Origin: Burkholderiaceae bacterium
GTDB lineage: Bacteria; Pseudomonadota; Gammaproteobacteria; Burkholderiales; Burkholderiaceae_F
Direction of reading: 5' to 3'
Assembly: GCA_022843955.1 (NCBI GenBank)
Contig: JALHMQ010000019.1
Location: 30,716 to 94,715, forward strand
DNA: 64,000 nt
Part shown: piece by piece, positions 19,534-28,090 of the stretch
Layout of the letters: each line of letters starts with the position of its first letter
Position numbering within the stretch: position 1 is the stretch's first letter
Translations under genes and position numbers: made by a program
The notes under the pieces: model-generated
Database searches by the model: none
Seen by the model: only the letters and a program-made list of their open reading frames with translations
What the model was told of the DNA's origin: nothing

Positions 19534-20919
19534 ATGGGAAACATGGTCGAGATCAAGGTGCCGGACATAGGCGACTTCAAGGAAGTGGAAGTCATCGAGT
19601 TGCTGGTGAAGGCGGGCGACGTGGTGGGCAAGGAGCAGTCGCTGATCACGGTGGAGAGCGACAAGGCGTCGATGGAGATTCCGTCGTCGGCGGCGGGGAA
19701 GGTGAAGGAGCTGAAGGTCAAGCTCGGCGACAAGGTGGCCGAAGGCTCGCTGATCCTGGTGCTCGAGGCGGGCGACGGGGCCGCCGCCTCGGCGCCGGCT
19801 GCTGCGGCGCAGAGTTCCGCTCCCGTGCCCGCTCCCGTGGCGGCGCCGGTGCCCACGCCCGCACCCGCGCCCGCGCCCGCGCCCGCACCGCCGCCAGCGG
19901 CGGGTGCCTCGCCTGCATCGACGGCGTTTGCCACCGAAATGGGAGCCCGTCCAGCCGCGCAGCCGGCGTCGAGCGAGGCCGTGGCCAATCCGCATGCCTC
20001 ACCTTCGGTGCGCAAGTTCGCGCGTGAGCTTGGTGTCGATCTGTCCGGCGTGCGCGGCAGCGGCTCGAAAGGGCGCATCACCCCCGACGACGTGCGCGAG
20101 TTCGTCAAGCGCGTGATGGCCGGTGGCGCGCGTCCCGCTGCGGGCGGGGCCGTGCCCCAGGGTGGTGGCCTGCCCGGCCTGCTGCCGTGGCCGCAGGTGG
20201 ACTTCGCAAAGTTCGGACCCATCGAGCGCGTGGAGATGTCGCGCATCAAGAAGCTGTCCGGCCCGAACCTGCATCGCAACTGGGTGACGATTCCGCACGT
20301 CACCAACCACGAGGACGCCGACATCACCGACCTGGAGGCTTTCCGCGTCCAGCTCAACAAGGAAAACGAGCGCAACAAGGATGCCGCCAAGCTCACCATG
20401 CTGGCGTTCCTGATCAAGGCCTGCGTGGCCACGCTCAAGAAGTTCCCGGACTTCAACGCCTCGATCGACGCCGCCAGCGGCGACGCGATCATCCGCAAGA
20501 ACTATTGGCACATCGGCTTCGCCGCCGACACGCCCAACGGCCTGGTGGTGCCGGTGATCAAGGACGCGGACAAGAAAGGCATCTTCGACATTGCCGCCGA
20601 GAGCTCCGCGCTGGCTGCCAAGGCGCGCGACGGCAAGCTCTCGCCGGCCGACATGCAGGGCGGCACCTTCAGCATCAGTTCGCTCGGCGGCATCGGCGGC
20701 ACTTATTTCACGCCGATCATCAATGCACCTGAGGTGGCGATCCTCGGCGTGTGCCGCGCCGGCATGAAGCCGGTGTGGGACGGCCAGCAGTTCGCCCCGC
20801 GCCTGATGCTGCCGCTGTCGCTGTCCTGGGACCATCGCGTGGTGGACGGTGCCTCGGCGGCGCGATTCAACGCGCATCTGGCAAGCCTGCTGGCGGACTT
20901 CCGCCGGGTGATGCTCTGA
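19534..20919 (+). CDS. aceF: pyruvate dehydrogenase E2, dihydrolipoyl acetyltransferase
   Basis: About 461 residues. One N-terminal lipoyl domain carries the lipoylated Lys in ESDKASMEIP. A long Ala/Pro linker follows (APVPAPVAAPVPTPAPAPAP, about residues 90-130). The peripheral-subunit-binding domain is ASPSVRKFARELGVDLSGVRG. The C-terminal acyltransferase domain ends with the catalytic DHRVVDGASAARF. The ATG at 19534 follows AAGGG by eight bases; ATG 19543 and GTG 19525 are alternatives. Having a single lipoyl domain is fewer than the three of E. coli, and the E3 gene here carries a second copy. The first 224 bases of the lipoyl region are identical to those in lpdA. Confidence 0.96.
   Translation: MGNMVEIKVPDIGDFKEVEVIELLVKAGDVVGKEQSLITVESDKASMEIPSSAAGKVKELKVKLGDKVAEGSLILVLEAGDGAAASAPAAAAQSSAPVPAPVAAPVPTPAPAPAPAPAPPPAAGASPASTAFATEMGARPAAQPASSEAVANPHASPSVRKFARELGVDLSGVRGSGSKGRITPDDVREFVKRVMAGGARPAAGGAVPQGGGLPGLLPWPQVDFAKFGPIERVEMSRIKKLSGPNLHRNWVTIPHVTNHEDADITDLEAFRVQLNKENERNKDAAKLTMLAFLIKACVATLKKFPDFNASIDAASGDAIIRKNYWHIGFAADTPNGLVVPVIKDADKKGIFDIAAESSALAAKARDGKLSPADMQGGTFSISSLGGIGGTYFTPIINAPEVAILGVCRAGMKPVWDGQQFAPRLMLPLSLSWDHRVVDGASAARFNAHLASLLADFRRVML
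19547..19770 (+). repeat. 224-bp lipoyl-domain repeat, copy in aceF
   Basis: Comparing base by base, this stretch is identical to 21600-21823 in lpdA, offset 2053 bases, including every third codon position. It encodes EIKVPDIGDFKEVEVIELLV through to ILVLEA. Identity stops sharply at both ends. Confidence 0.95.
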
Positions 20920-20990
20920 CCTCGTGAGTGCGGATCCGTGTCGCCGGCGCAGCCGGCACGGCACGGGTCGCGCTGCATGCACCGTTTCCC

Positions 20991-21590
20991 ATGACCACCA
21001 TCGTCGTCGTCAAGAAGGATCGCGAGATCGCGATCGCCTCCGATGCGCTCGTCACCTTCGGCGAGACGCGGCTGCCGCATGGTTATGAGGTCAACGAGAA
21101 AATCTTCCAGGTCGGTGATGCCTACATCGGTCTGGCGGGCAGCACCGCCCACTTCGCCGTGCTGGCCGACGCGCTGCGCGGGATGGGCGATGACAGTCGG
21201 TTCGGTAGCCGGGTGCAGGTATTCGGCACCTTTCAGAAGCTGCATCAGGTGCTCAAGGAGAAGTACTTCCTGAACACCAAGGAAGAGGATTCGGACCCAT
21301 ACGAGTCGTCACAGATCACCGCGGTGATCGCCAGTCCGGCCGGCATCTTCGGCGTGTATTCATACCGTGAAGTATTCAGCTTTGATCGCTTCTGGGGCAT
21401 CGGCTCGGGCCGCAACTTTGCCCTCGGCGCGATGTATTCCGCGTATGAACGCGCCGGATCGGCCAAGCGCATTGCCGAACTGGGTGTCAAGGCCGGATGC
21501 GAGTTCGACAAGAGTTCAGCGCTGCCGGTGCGGGTGTTCAGCCTGGCCACCGGCGAGCCCGCCCCCGAACAACAAGGACAGAACCCATGA
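20991..21590 (+). CDS. betaproteobacterial proteasome homologue (HslV-like Ntn peptidase)
   Basis: A 199-residue protein starting M-TTIVVVKKDREIAIASD. It aligns with HslV, which begins TTIVSVRR: removal of Met would expose Thr1 as the nucleophile, Asp17 is in place, and Lys36 matches Lys33 of HslV after a three-residue insertion. The following IGLAGSTAHFAVLADAL matches the HslV/proteasome beta fold. The group is known as BPH (betaproteobacterial proteasome homologue), a self-assembling peptidase ring without a known dedicated ATPase. The gene lies between aceF and lpdA, and its stop overlaps the lpdA start by four bases, so it is made with the pyruvate dehydrogenase complex. Its substrate is unknown. 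The C-terminal 25 residues are not conserved-looking. Confidence 0.82.
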   Translation: MTTIVVVKKDREIAIASDALVTFGETRLPHGYEVNEKIFQVGDAYIGLAGSTAHFAVLADALRGMGDDSRFGSRVQVFGTFQKLHQVLKEKYFLNTKEEDSDPYESSQITAVIASPAGIFGVYSYREVFSFDRFWGIGSGRNFALGAMYSAYERAGSAKRIAELGVKAGCEFDKSSALPVRVFSLATGEPAPEQQGQNP

Positions 21591-23386
21591 GCACGACGAT
21601 CGAGATCAAGGTGCCGGACATAGGCGACTTCAAGGAAGTGGAAGTCATCGAGTTGCTGGTGAAGGCGGGCGACGTGGTGGGCAAGGAGCAGTCGCTGATC
21701 ACGGTGGAGAGCGACAAGGCGTCGATGGAGATTCCGTCGTCGGCGGCGGGGAAGGTGAAGGAGCTGAAGGTCAAGCTCGGCGACAAGGTGGCCGAAGGCT
21801 CGCTGATCCTGGTGCTCGAGGCGCAGGCAGGTGCTGCCGCGACCGCGCCGATGCCTGTGCCGTCCTCCACGCCTGCGGTGGCTGCCGCCACGCCGGCACC
21901 GGCCTCGGCCCCGACGCCGGCGATCCAGGCCGCTCCGGCGTTCGGCGGCAAGGTCGATCTCGAGTGCGAGGTGCTGGTTTTGGGGGCCGGCCCCGGGGGC
22001 TACTCCGCGGCGTTCCGCGCCGCCGACCTCGGCAAGAAGGTGGTGCTGGTCGAGCGCTATGCGTCGCTCGGCGGGGTGTGTCTGAATGTGGGGTGCATTC
22101 CGTCCAAGGCGCTGCTGCACGTGGCGGCGGTGATGGACGAGGCGGCGCACTTCGCCGATATCGGGGTTGCCTTCGGCCCGCCAACGGTCGATCTGGCCAA
22201 GCTGCGCGCGCACAAGGACAAGGTGGTCGGCAAGCTCACCGGCGGCCTGGCGCAGATGGCAAAGATGCGCAAGGTGACGGTGGTGCGCGGCTACGGCAGC
22301 TTTGTCGATCCGCACCACCTCGCGGTCGAACTGACTGACGGGCCGGGCCAGGACAAGTCGGGTGGCTCGCAGGTCATCCGCTTTGCCAGCGCCATCATCG
22401 CCGCCGGCTCGGCGCCAGTGCGGCTGCCGTTCATGCCCGAGGACGACCGCATCTTCGATTCCACCGGCGCACTGCAACTGCACGAGGTGCCGCAGAAGAT
22501 GCTCGTCATCGGTGGCGGGATCATCGGTCTCGAGATGGCCAGCGTGTACTCGACGCTGGGCGCGCGCATCGATGTGGTGGAGATGCTCGACGGCCTGATG
22601 CCGGGGGCCGATCGTGACCTCGTCAAGGTGTGGCTCAAGCGCAACCAGCCGCGCTTCGACCGCGTGATGCTCAAGACGCGCACGGTCGGCGTCGAGGCCA
22701 AGCCCGATGGCCTGTTTGCGAGCTTTGATGGCGAGGGTGCGCCGCCAGGGCCGCAGCGCTACGACGCCATCCTGCAGTCGGTGGGCCGCAGCCCCAATGG
22801 GCGCAAGATCGGTGCGGAGAAGGCCGGCGTCACCGTCACCGACCGCGGCTTCATCGAGGTCGATTCTCAGATGCGCACCAATGTGCCGCACATCTTTGCC
22901 ATCGGCGATGTGGTCGGCCAGCCGATGCTGGCGCACAAGGCAGTGCACGAAGGCCATGTGGCGGCCGAAGCCGCCGCCGGCGAGAAGTCGCACTTCGACG
23001 CGCGGGTGATCCCGTCGGTGGCCTACACCGATCCCGAGATCGCCTGGGTAGGCGTCACCGAAGACGAGGCCAAGAAGGCCGGCCGCAAACTCACCAAGGG
23101 CGTGTTTCCATGGAGCGCATCGGGCCGCGCCATCGCCAATGGCCGCGACGAAGGTTTCACCAAGCTGCTGTTCGATGCTGAAACGCACCGAATTGTCGGC
23201 GGTGGCATCGTCGGGACGCATGCGGGTGACTTCATCGGTGAGGTCGCCCTGGCGATTGAAATGGGGGCCGACGCGGTCGACATCGGCAAGACGATCCACC
23301 CGCATCCCACCCTGGGCGAGACCATCGGGCTGGCGGCCGAAGTCGCCGAAGGCAGTTGCACCGACCTGCCGCCGCCGCGTCGCTGA
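21587..23386 (+). CDS. lpdA: dihydrolipoyl dehydrogenase (E3) with N-terminal lipoyl domain
   Basis: About 599 residues. The N-terminal lipoyl domain (MSTTIEIKVPDIGDFKE, lipoyl Lys in ESDKASMEIP) is joined by an Ala/Pro linker to the flavoprotein at about residue 125. The FAD Rossmann motif is VLVLGAGPGGYSAAFRAADL. The redox disulfide is in GGVCLNVGCIPSKAL. The NAD motif is VIGGGIIGLEMASVYSTLG. The C-terminal active-site His is in IHPHPTLGETIGLAAEV. E3 reoxidises dihydrolipoamide for pyruvate and other 2-oxoacid complexes. The ATG overlaps the peptidase stop (ATGA), implying translational coupling. No separate 2-oxoglutarate dehydrogenase genes are near. Confidence 0.97.
   Translation: MSTTIEIKVPDIGDFKEVEVIELLVKAGDVVGKEQSLITVESDKASMEIPSSAAGKVKELKVKLGDKVAEGSLILVLEAQAGAAATAPMPVPSSTPAVAAATPAPASAPTPAIQAAPAFGGKVDLECEVLVLGAGPGGYSAAFRAADLGKKVVLVERYASLGGVCLNVGCIPSKALLHVAAVMDEAAHFADIGVAFGPPTVDLAKLRAHKDKVVGKLTGGLAQMAKMRKVTVVRGYGSFVDPHHLAVELTDGPGQDKSGGSQVIRFASAIIAAGSAPVRLPFMPEDDRIFDSTGALQLHEVPQKMLVIGGGIIGLEMASVYSTLGARIDVVEMLDGLMPGADRDLVKVWLKRNQPRFDRVMLKTRTVGVEAKPDGLFASFDGEGAPPGPQRYDAILQSVGRSPNGRKIGAEKAGVTVTDRGFIEVDSQMRTNVPHIFAIGDVVGQPMLAHKAVHEGHVAAEAAAGEKSHFDARVIPSVAYTDPEIAWVGVTEDEAKKAGRKLTKGVFPWSASGRAIANGRDEGFTKLLFDAETHRIVGGGIVGTHAGDFIGEVALAIEMGADAVDIGKTIHPHPTLGETIGLAAEVAEGSCTDLPPPRR
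21600..21823 (+). repeat. 224-bp lipoyl-domain repeat, copy in lpdA
   Basis: Exact copy of 19547-19770 (see that entry). The proteins diverge immediately after LEA, where the linkers begin. Confidence 0.95.
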
Positions 23387-23489
23387 GCCGCAGCTGCAGC
23401 GCGGTGAAGGGCGGTGTCAGGGAACGGTTCAGCCGCCCGGATGAATCCATCTGCGGGCGGGGTAGGACAGAGTTATTGATCGTCACGGC

Positions 23490-23517
23490 TTGACGCATCG
23501 CGTTAAGGCGTTACCCT
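23490..23517 (+). promoter_or_regulatory. candidate sigma70 promoter for the G8-domain gene
   Basis: TTGACG (23490-23495) and TACCCT (23512-23517) are spaced by 16 bases, 67 bases before the start codon. The -35 box is a near-perfect match; the -10 box is weak. Confidence 0.35.
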
Positions 23518-23584
23518 ACGCGCACGAATCGTCAGTTGCGCGCGGCCGGCAGCGGTGGCCCGCGTGCGACTCAAAGGGTCAGCC

Positions 23585-24787
23585 ATGGGATTTCTCCCGT
23601 TCGCCTCCGGTGGTGGCGCCAGTCTCGCGCCCGAAACCGTCTCCGTTCCCGGTCAGGTCCATGCCTGGTCCGACCCGCTGACGTGGAGCGGCCGGCTGCC
23701 CGGCCGCCGTGATGTCGTCCAAGTCCCGGCCGGCCGTTCGCTGCTGATTGACCAGGACATCGACATCGCCGCGTTGGAGATCGCCGGTGAGGTGCACTTT
23801 GCCGATCGCGACATTCGCGTCGAATGCGACGGCATCCTGGTCACCGGCGCAGGCGTGATGCGCGCGGGCGCCAGCGCCGCGCCGTTCGCCCACCGCCTCA
23901 CGCTGACACTGGGCTGCACGCCCGAACGCGATCTGATCGACGGCCTCGGCAGCAAATTCATGGCGGCGGTCAATGGCGGTCGCATCGAACTCAATGGCCC
24001 CCGCCGCACCGGTTGGGTGGTGTTGGGAGACACGGTGGCACCGGGCGCCATCGTGATCCGTCTGGCAGAGCCGACCGACTGGAACGCCGGCGATCGCATC
24101 GCCATCGCCTCCGGTGGAGCCGAGTTGCCGCTGGTAGAGGAACGCACGGTCTTCGGCATGTCGCCCGACGGTCTGCACGTGACGCTCGACGCGCCGATGC
24201 AGCACCGCCATCTTGGTCAGCACGGCCGCGTGCGCAACGCGCTGCCGGGCGCCATTGCCAAGGTCGCGCTGTTGTCGCGCTCCATCGTGGTCGAGGGCGA
24301 TACCAATGCCTCGCGCACCAGCATTGGCGCCCATTGCATCATCGCCGGCCATGCCCCCGGCGAGCCGTTCCCGGACAATGCGCGCGGTTCGGTCGGCAGC
24401 TTCACCGGCGTCGAGTTCCGCCGCATGGGCCAGTTCAATCGGACCAACCGCTATCCGCTGTATTGGCATGCCAACGGCGACGTGCCCGGCAACCAACTCG
24501 TCGACTGCGTGATCCACCAGTCCTTCCAGCGCGGCGTGGTGGTGGCCGACACCCGCGGCGTGCGCCTGCATGGCAACGTGGTTCACAAGCCGCTTGGTCA
24601 TGGCTTCATCGTCGACCAGGCCGATCAGGCGCAGGACGTGGCGACCATGCTCACCACCAACTTGACGATCCGCCCGCGGCGCGTGCGCTTTGCTGATCCG
24701 GCGATGCGCGATCTCTACGAGCGCCGCCCGCGCAGCCTGTGGATCTCCGACGCGCGCCGCCCGGCGGGCGAAGGCATCAGCCAGTAG
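23585..24787 (+). CDS. G8-domain beta-helix protein
   Basis: About 400 residues from the ATG at 23585. The N-terminal 120 residues fit a G8 domain, with the characteristic opening HAWSDPLTWSGRLPGRRDVV and VPAGRSLLIDQDIDIAALEI. The rest has repeated short strands with polar turns (NQLVDCVIHQSFQRGVVVAD, VRLHGNVVHKPLGHGFIVDQ), as in a right-handed parallel beta-helix. Similar architecture occurs in CEMIP/TMEM2 and in bacterial surface proteins that bind or cut polysaccharide. I see no signal peptide, which is odd for this family, and no anchor. The substrate cannot be inferred. It stands alone between the pyruvate dehydrogenase operon and rpiA. Confidence 0.75.
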   Translation: MGFLPFASGGGASLAPETVSVPGQVHAWSDPLTWSGRLPGRRDVVQVPAGRSLLIDQDIDIAALEIAGEVHFADRDIRVECDGILVTGAGVMRAGASAAPFAHRLTLTLGCTPERDLIDGLGSKFMAAVNGGRIELNGPRRTGWVVLGDTVAPGAIVIRLAEPTDWNAGDRIAIASGGAELPLVEERTVFGMSPDGLHVTLDAPMQHRHLGQHGRVRNALPGAIAKVALLSRSIVVEGDTNASRTSIGAHCIIAGHAPGEPFPDNARGSVGSFTGVEFRRMGQFNRTNRYPLYWHANGDVPGNQLVDCVIHQSFQRGVVVADTRGVRLHGNVVHKPLGHGFIVDQADQAQDVATMLTTNLTIRPRRVRFADPAMRDLYERRPRSLWISDARRPAGEGISQ

Positions 24788-24891
24788 ACCCACGCAGCAG
24801 CGCCGCTGCCCGCCGCTGCCGCCTTGGCAGTCGGTACGTGCCGCGTCGCTATGATCCGCGGCGTTTGCTGCCCTTGCGGATCTGAATCCCG

Positions 24892-25557
24892 ATGTCTCCC
24901 CAGGATGAACTCAAGCGCGCGGTCGCGCGCGCGGCCGTGCCCTTCGTGCCGGCCCATGCGGTGATCGGCGTCGGCACAGGCTCCACCGTCGACTGCTTCA
25001 TCGACGCGCTGGGCGAGGCCGGCGTGCAGCTCGCCGGCGCGGTGTCCAGTTCAGAGCGCAGCACGGCCAAGCTGCGCGCACTGGGCGTGCCGATCCTCGA
25101 CTGCAATGACGTCGATTCACTGCCTGTCTATATCGACGGTGCGGACGAGATCGACCCCGGCTTCAGCATGATCAAGGGTGGCGGTGCCGCGCTCACGCGC
25201 GAGAAGATCGTCGCCGCCATCAGTACGACTTTCGTGTGCATTGCCGACGCCAGCAAGCGCGTGCCCGTGCTCGGCCGTTTTCCGCTGCCGGTCGAAGTGA
25301 TCCCGATGGCGCGGCGCCAGGTGATGCGCCAGTTGGCCGAGCTGGGCGGCGAACCGGTGTGGCGCGAGGGGGTGCTGACCGACAACGGCAACCTCATCAT
25401 CGACGTCCGCGGGCTCACCATTGACGATCCGCGCGCCACCGAGGCGCGCATCAACCAGATCGCCGGCGTTGTGACCAACGGCCTGTTCGCCGCCCGCGGC
25501 GCCGACGTGCTGCTGCTGGGCACCGCCGACGGCGTGCAGCGCCTCGACCGGCCCTGA
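24892..25557 (+). CDS. rpiA: ribose-5-phosphate isomerase A
   Basis: RpiA, 221 residues, interconverts ribose-5-phosphate and ribulose-5-phosphate in the pentose phosphate pathway. Visible motifs are the phosphate loop [15 protein letters not shown], the catalytic-site DGADEID, the [12 protein letters not shown] loop and [11 protein letters not shown] near the end. The length is normal and the gene is intact. A start at 24892 ([13 protein letters not shown]) matches the family. Confidence 0.96.
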   Translation: MSPQDELKRAVARAAVPFVPAHAVIGVGTGSTVDCFIDALGEAGVQLAGAVSSSERSTAKLRALGVPILDCNDVDSLPVYIDGADEIDPGFSMIKGGGAALTREKIVAAISTTFVCIADASKRVPVLGRFPLPVEVIPMARRQVMRQLAELGGEPVWREGVLTDNGNLIIDVRGLTIDDPRATEARINQIAGVVTNGLFAARGADVLLLGTADGVQRLDRP

Positions 25558-25603
25558 GCCAGATGCATGGACCGGCCCGCGACAGTGCCGGCCGGACGGT
25601 GAC

Positions 25604-26353
25604 GTGACCGCGGACCGCCGGCAGCGGCGTGCGTGGCGTGGGGTCGCCGCCGTGCTCGCCGCCGTGGCGCTGGTGCCGCTGGCCTACCTGGGGGCAGCGC
25701 TGCTGCTCGGCGTGCTGGCCGTCCATGCCGACTGGCAGCCGACGCCGGAAGAGGCCGGCGGCGTGCCCATCTGGCTGCGGACCAACGGCGTGCATGCCGA
25801 CCTCGTGTTGCCGGCGCGTGAGCCGCACGATTTCACGCGCGAGTTTCCGCGCGCTGAGCTGATCGACCCACGGCGCGAACCCTCGGCGCTGCCTTTCAAT
25901 TGGATCGCCTTCGGCTGGGGCGATCGCGCCTTCTATCTGAACACGCCGACCTGGGCCGATCTGGACCCCGGCGTCGCCTGGCGTGCGCTCACCGCGCAGG
26001 GACCGAGCGCGATGCATGTCGAGTACGTCCGCCGTCCGGAAGACTTCGACGTGCGCCTGCTGTGGCTCGGCGAAGACGAGTACGCGCGCCTGGTGGCCTA
26101 CGTGCGCAACGGCTTTCGCCGCGCACCACCGGCCGGCACGCCGATCCGCATCGATCATCCCGGCTACGGCGCCACCGACGCCTTCTTCGAAGGCGTGGGC
26201 AGCTACAGCGCCGTGCTCACCAGCAACGAATGGGTGCGGCGCGGGCTTGCGCAGGCGGGCGTGCGCACCGCGCGCTGGGCGCCGTTCGATCGGGCGCTGC
26301 TGTGGCAGGCGCAGCGCGCAGGCATGCCGGCGCGACCGTTGCCGGATCGGTGA
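25604..26353 (+). CDS. DUF2459 (TIGR02117-type) membrane-anchored protein
   Basis: A 249-residue protein starting at GTG. A hydrophobic N-terminal segment (GVAAVLAAVALVPLAYLGAALLLGVLAV) should anchor it in the inner membrane. The rest fits DUF2459: WLRTNGVHADLVLPAR, FGWGDRAFYLNTPTWADL and a C-terminal FFEGVGSYSAVLTSNEWVRR. In relatives I recall Cys in the last motif (TCNTW); here it is Ser, so if the Cys is catalytic this copy may be inactive. The function is unknown. Confidence 0.72.
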   Translation: MTADRRQRRAWRGVAAVLAAVALVPLAYLGAALLLGVLAVHADWQPTPEEAGGVPIWLRTNGVHADLVLPAREPHDFTREFPRAELIDPRREPSALPFNWIAFGWGDRAFYLNTPTWADLDPGVAWRALTAQGPSAMHVEYVRRPEDFDVRLLWLGEDEYARLVAYVRNGFRRAPPAGTPIRIDHPGYGATDAFFEGVGSYSAVLTSNEWVRRGLAQAGVRTARWAPFDRALLWQAQRAGMPARPLPDR

Positions 26354-26390
26354 GAAGGTGGTGCGATGCGTGCCTTGCCACCCGGAATAA

Positions 26391-26852
26391 GTTGATGGCG
26401 ATCAGACCACCACCCTCGGTGCCGTGGTGCAGGCCGGTGCGCAGCTGCTGACCGTGGTGCCGCAAGGCGACCTGCTCCGTGCCGAAGCCGTGCTCGCCAA
26501 TGACGACATCGGCTTTGTGCAGGTGGGGCAGACCGCCAAGGTCAAGCTCGCGGCGTATCAGTTTCAGAAGTACGGCTTGCTCGAAGGGCGCGTGGTCAAT
26601 CTCAGTGCCGATGCGGTGGAGCCCAATGAGGCGGCCAAGGCCACCGGCAGCGCCTATGCAGCGCCGCAGCTGGCGTACAAGGCGGTGATCGAGCTTGCGG
26701 CACAGAACCTCGTGCTGCCCAACGGGGAACGGTTGAGGCTTACGCCCGGCATGGCGGCGACGATTGAGATCCACCAGGGGAGAAGGACGGCGATGGAGTA
26801 CTTGTTGAGTCCGGTGAAGCGGGTGACGAGCGAGGCGGGGAGGGAGCGATGA
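26391..26852 (+). pseudogene. C-terminal fragment of an HlyD-type secretion adaptor
   Basis: The frame begins directly after a stop at 26388-26390 with TTTLGAVVQAGAQLLTVVPQ and continues through DDIGFVQVGQTAKVKLAAYQF to LTPGMAATIEIHQGRRTAMEY and ..LLSPVKR. This is the C-terminal third of an HlyD/membrane-fusion protein of type I secretion systems. The membrane helix, coiled-coil hairpin and lipoyl half are missing, and there is no good start codon or ribosome site. No ABC exporter or TolC gene lies nearby. It is best read as a deletion remnant. Confidence 0.8.
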
Positions 26853-27334
26853 GTGCGGTGGGCAAGGTCATTGCAGCCGTTCTTCTCGCGCCGGTCGTAG
26901 TCGTCGTCGCTGGCATCGGTGGATGCGAGGCGCGGAAGACGTACTACGACTGGCAGGTGCGGAAGATGTGCGAGAAGGACGGCGGTGTAGTTATCTATGA
27001 ACGAGTGGCGCTATCGCGAGCCGACTACGAAAAGCTTGGTGGCTTGAAGGGCGAGGTCCCGATTCTCGAGGAGCGCTCCGCCGATCCAGGATATCCCTAT
27101 GTTTCACAGACCACACGCACAAACGTGCGCGAATCGAACCCTTGGATCTGGCGCAGTGAGTCCGTCTACAAGCGGCGCTCTGATGGAAGAACGCTGGCGC
27201 GACTCATCACCTACTCAAGGGTGGGGGGAGACTTCCCGACCTTCGCGCATCCCTCCAGCTTCTCTTGCCCAGAGCACACAACGTTAGTTTCACAGGCTCG
27301 CAGCGTTTTCGTGATTGAGGGGGAAAGGAAATGA
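26849..27334 (+). CDS. small exported or lipid-anchored protein of unknown function
   Basis: A 161-residue protein whose ATG overlaps the end of the HlyD remnant (ATGA) and whose stop overlaps the start of the next frame. The N-terminus VIAAVLLAPVVVVVAGIGGC is a signal or anchor; IGGC may act as a weak lipobox. The mature part is Tyr/Arg-rich with CEKDGGVVIYERVALSRADY. I do not recognise the family. The four-base overlaps on both sides suggest it was part of the original secretion/lipase operon, perhaps as an accessory or immunity-like partner; that is inference. Confidence 0.6.
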   Translation: MSAVGKVIAAVLLAPVVVVVAGIGGCEARKTYYDWQVRKMCEKDGGVVIYERVALSRADYEKLGGLKGEVPILEERSADPGYPYVSQTTRTNVRESNPWIWRSESVYKRRSDGRTLARLITYSRVGGDFPTFAHPSSFSCPEHTTLVSQARSVFVIEGERK

Positions 27335-27888
27335 CTCAGATTGCGACGTTCCTTGAAAACGCCGAACTGGCGCTAGCGGCATACGCAACGCTCGTTCCAG
27401 AACTCACCAATACGCAGCCTCAGCGAGATGCACTTGTCCGCGCAGGAATGTCATCGCCGCAAGCCGAGGAGTTCGCGCGCAGGTATCCCACTGTTGTCAG
27501 TCATTACAACGACACGTCCACCAGCTTCAGTGCCACTGCCTTCGCCGCAGCTGACGGTCAGTTGCATCTCGCCATTCGAGGCACGAAAGAGCCGGGCGAC
27601 TTTGCGCCGACGGATGCCAACATCGGGCTCTACGGTTTCGGCTTGGATCAAGTCGTGGCCATGGTCAACTGGTGGCGCCGAGCCACGGCCAGTCCAAGCA
27701 CGTCCGTTGTTCAATGGACACTGACGGAGTATCCGCCGACGCTTGAACCCGCGACGACAAGTGCCGTCTACCTGCGCACAGGTCCGGACGGCGCGCCTCT
27801 ACCTCCGGCCCGCCGTGACCGTACCCGGCACCGGCGAACTCGTGAATGCTCTTGCCGCGGATCCGCGAGTCAACGTCAGCCGGGCTAA
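27331..27888 (+). pseudogene. truncated, frameshifted RTX-type lipase N-terminus
   Basis: The 185-codon frame begins MTQIATFLENAELALAAYAT and has YPTVVSHYNDTSTSFSATAF, LHLAIRGTKEPGDFAPTDAN and IGLYGFGLDQVVAMVNWWRR, the N-terminal pattern of large type I-secreted lipase/hemolysin-like proteins. Near 27785 the frame shifts: the family-like LYLRPAVTVPGTGELVNALA continues in another frame to about 27880. The catalytic GHSLGGH block and all calcium-binding repeats are absent, so the gene is broken. It lies just after the HlyD fragment, which supports a lost type I secretion locus. Confidence 0.72.
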
Positions 27889-28090
27889 AGGGGCCAAGTT
27901 CGAGTTCTTTTCGCAGAAGTCCCAACCATGCCATGGGGCAGGGGGCGCCTCCAATCTGACGCCGTCAGCCTCGATCGCGAACTGCGTGAGGTGGGTCACC
28001 CATGACGGCGTCGCGCAGCGCGAGCGCGCATGGCGGTGGCGTGCGGCGGCGTGAATCGCGTCACATCGACAAAACACCCGAGGAGACGCC

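Noticed and set aside
21245..23305. 686-codon open frame antisense to lpdA and the peptidase
   Set aside because: His/Arg/Asp-rich shadow frame without domain pattern.
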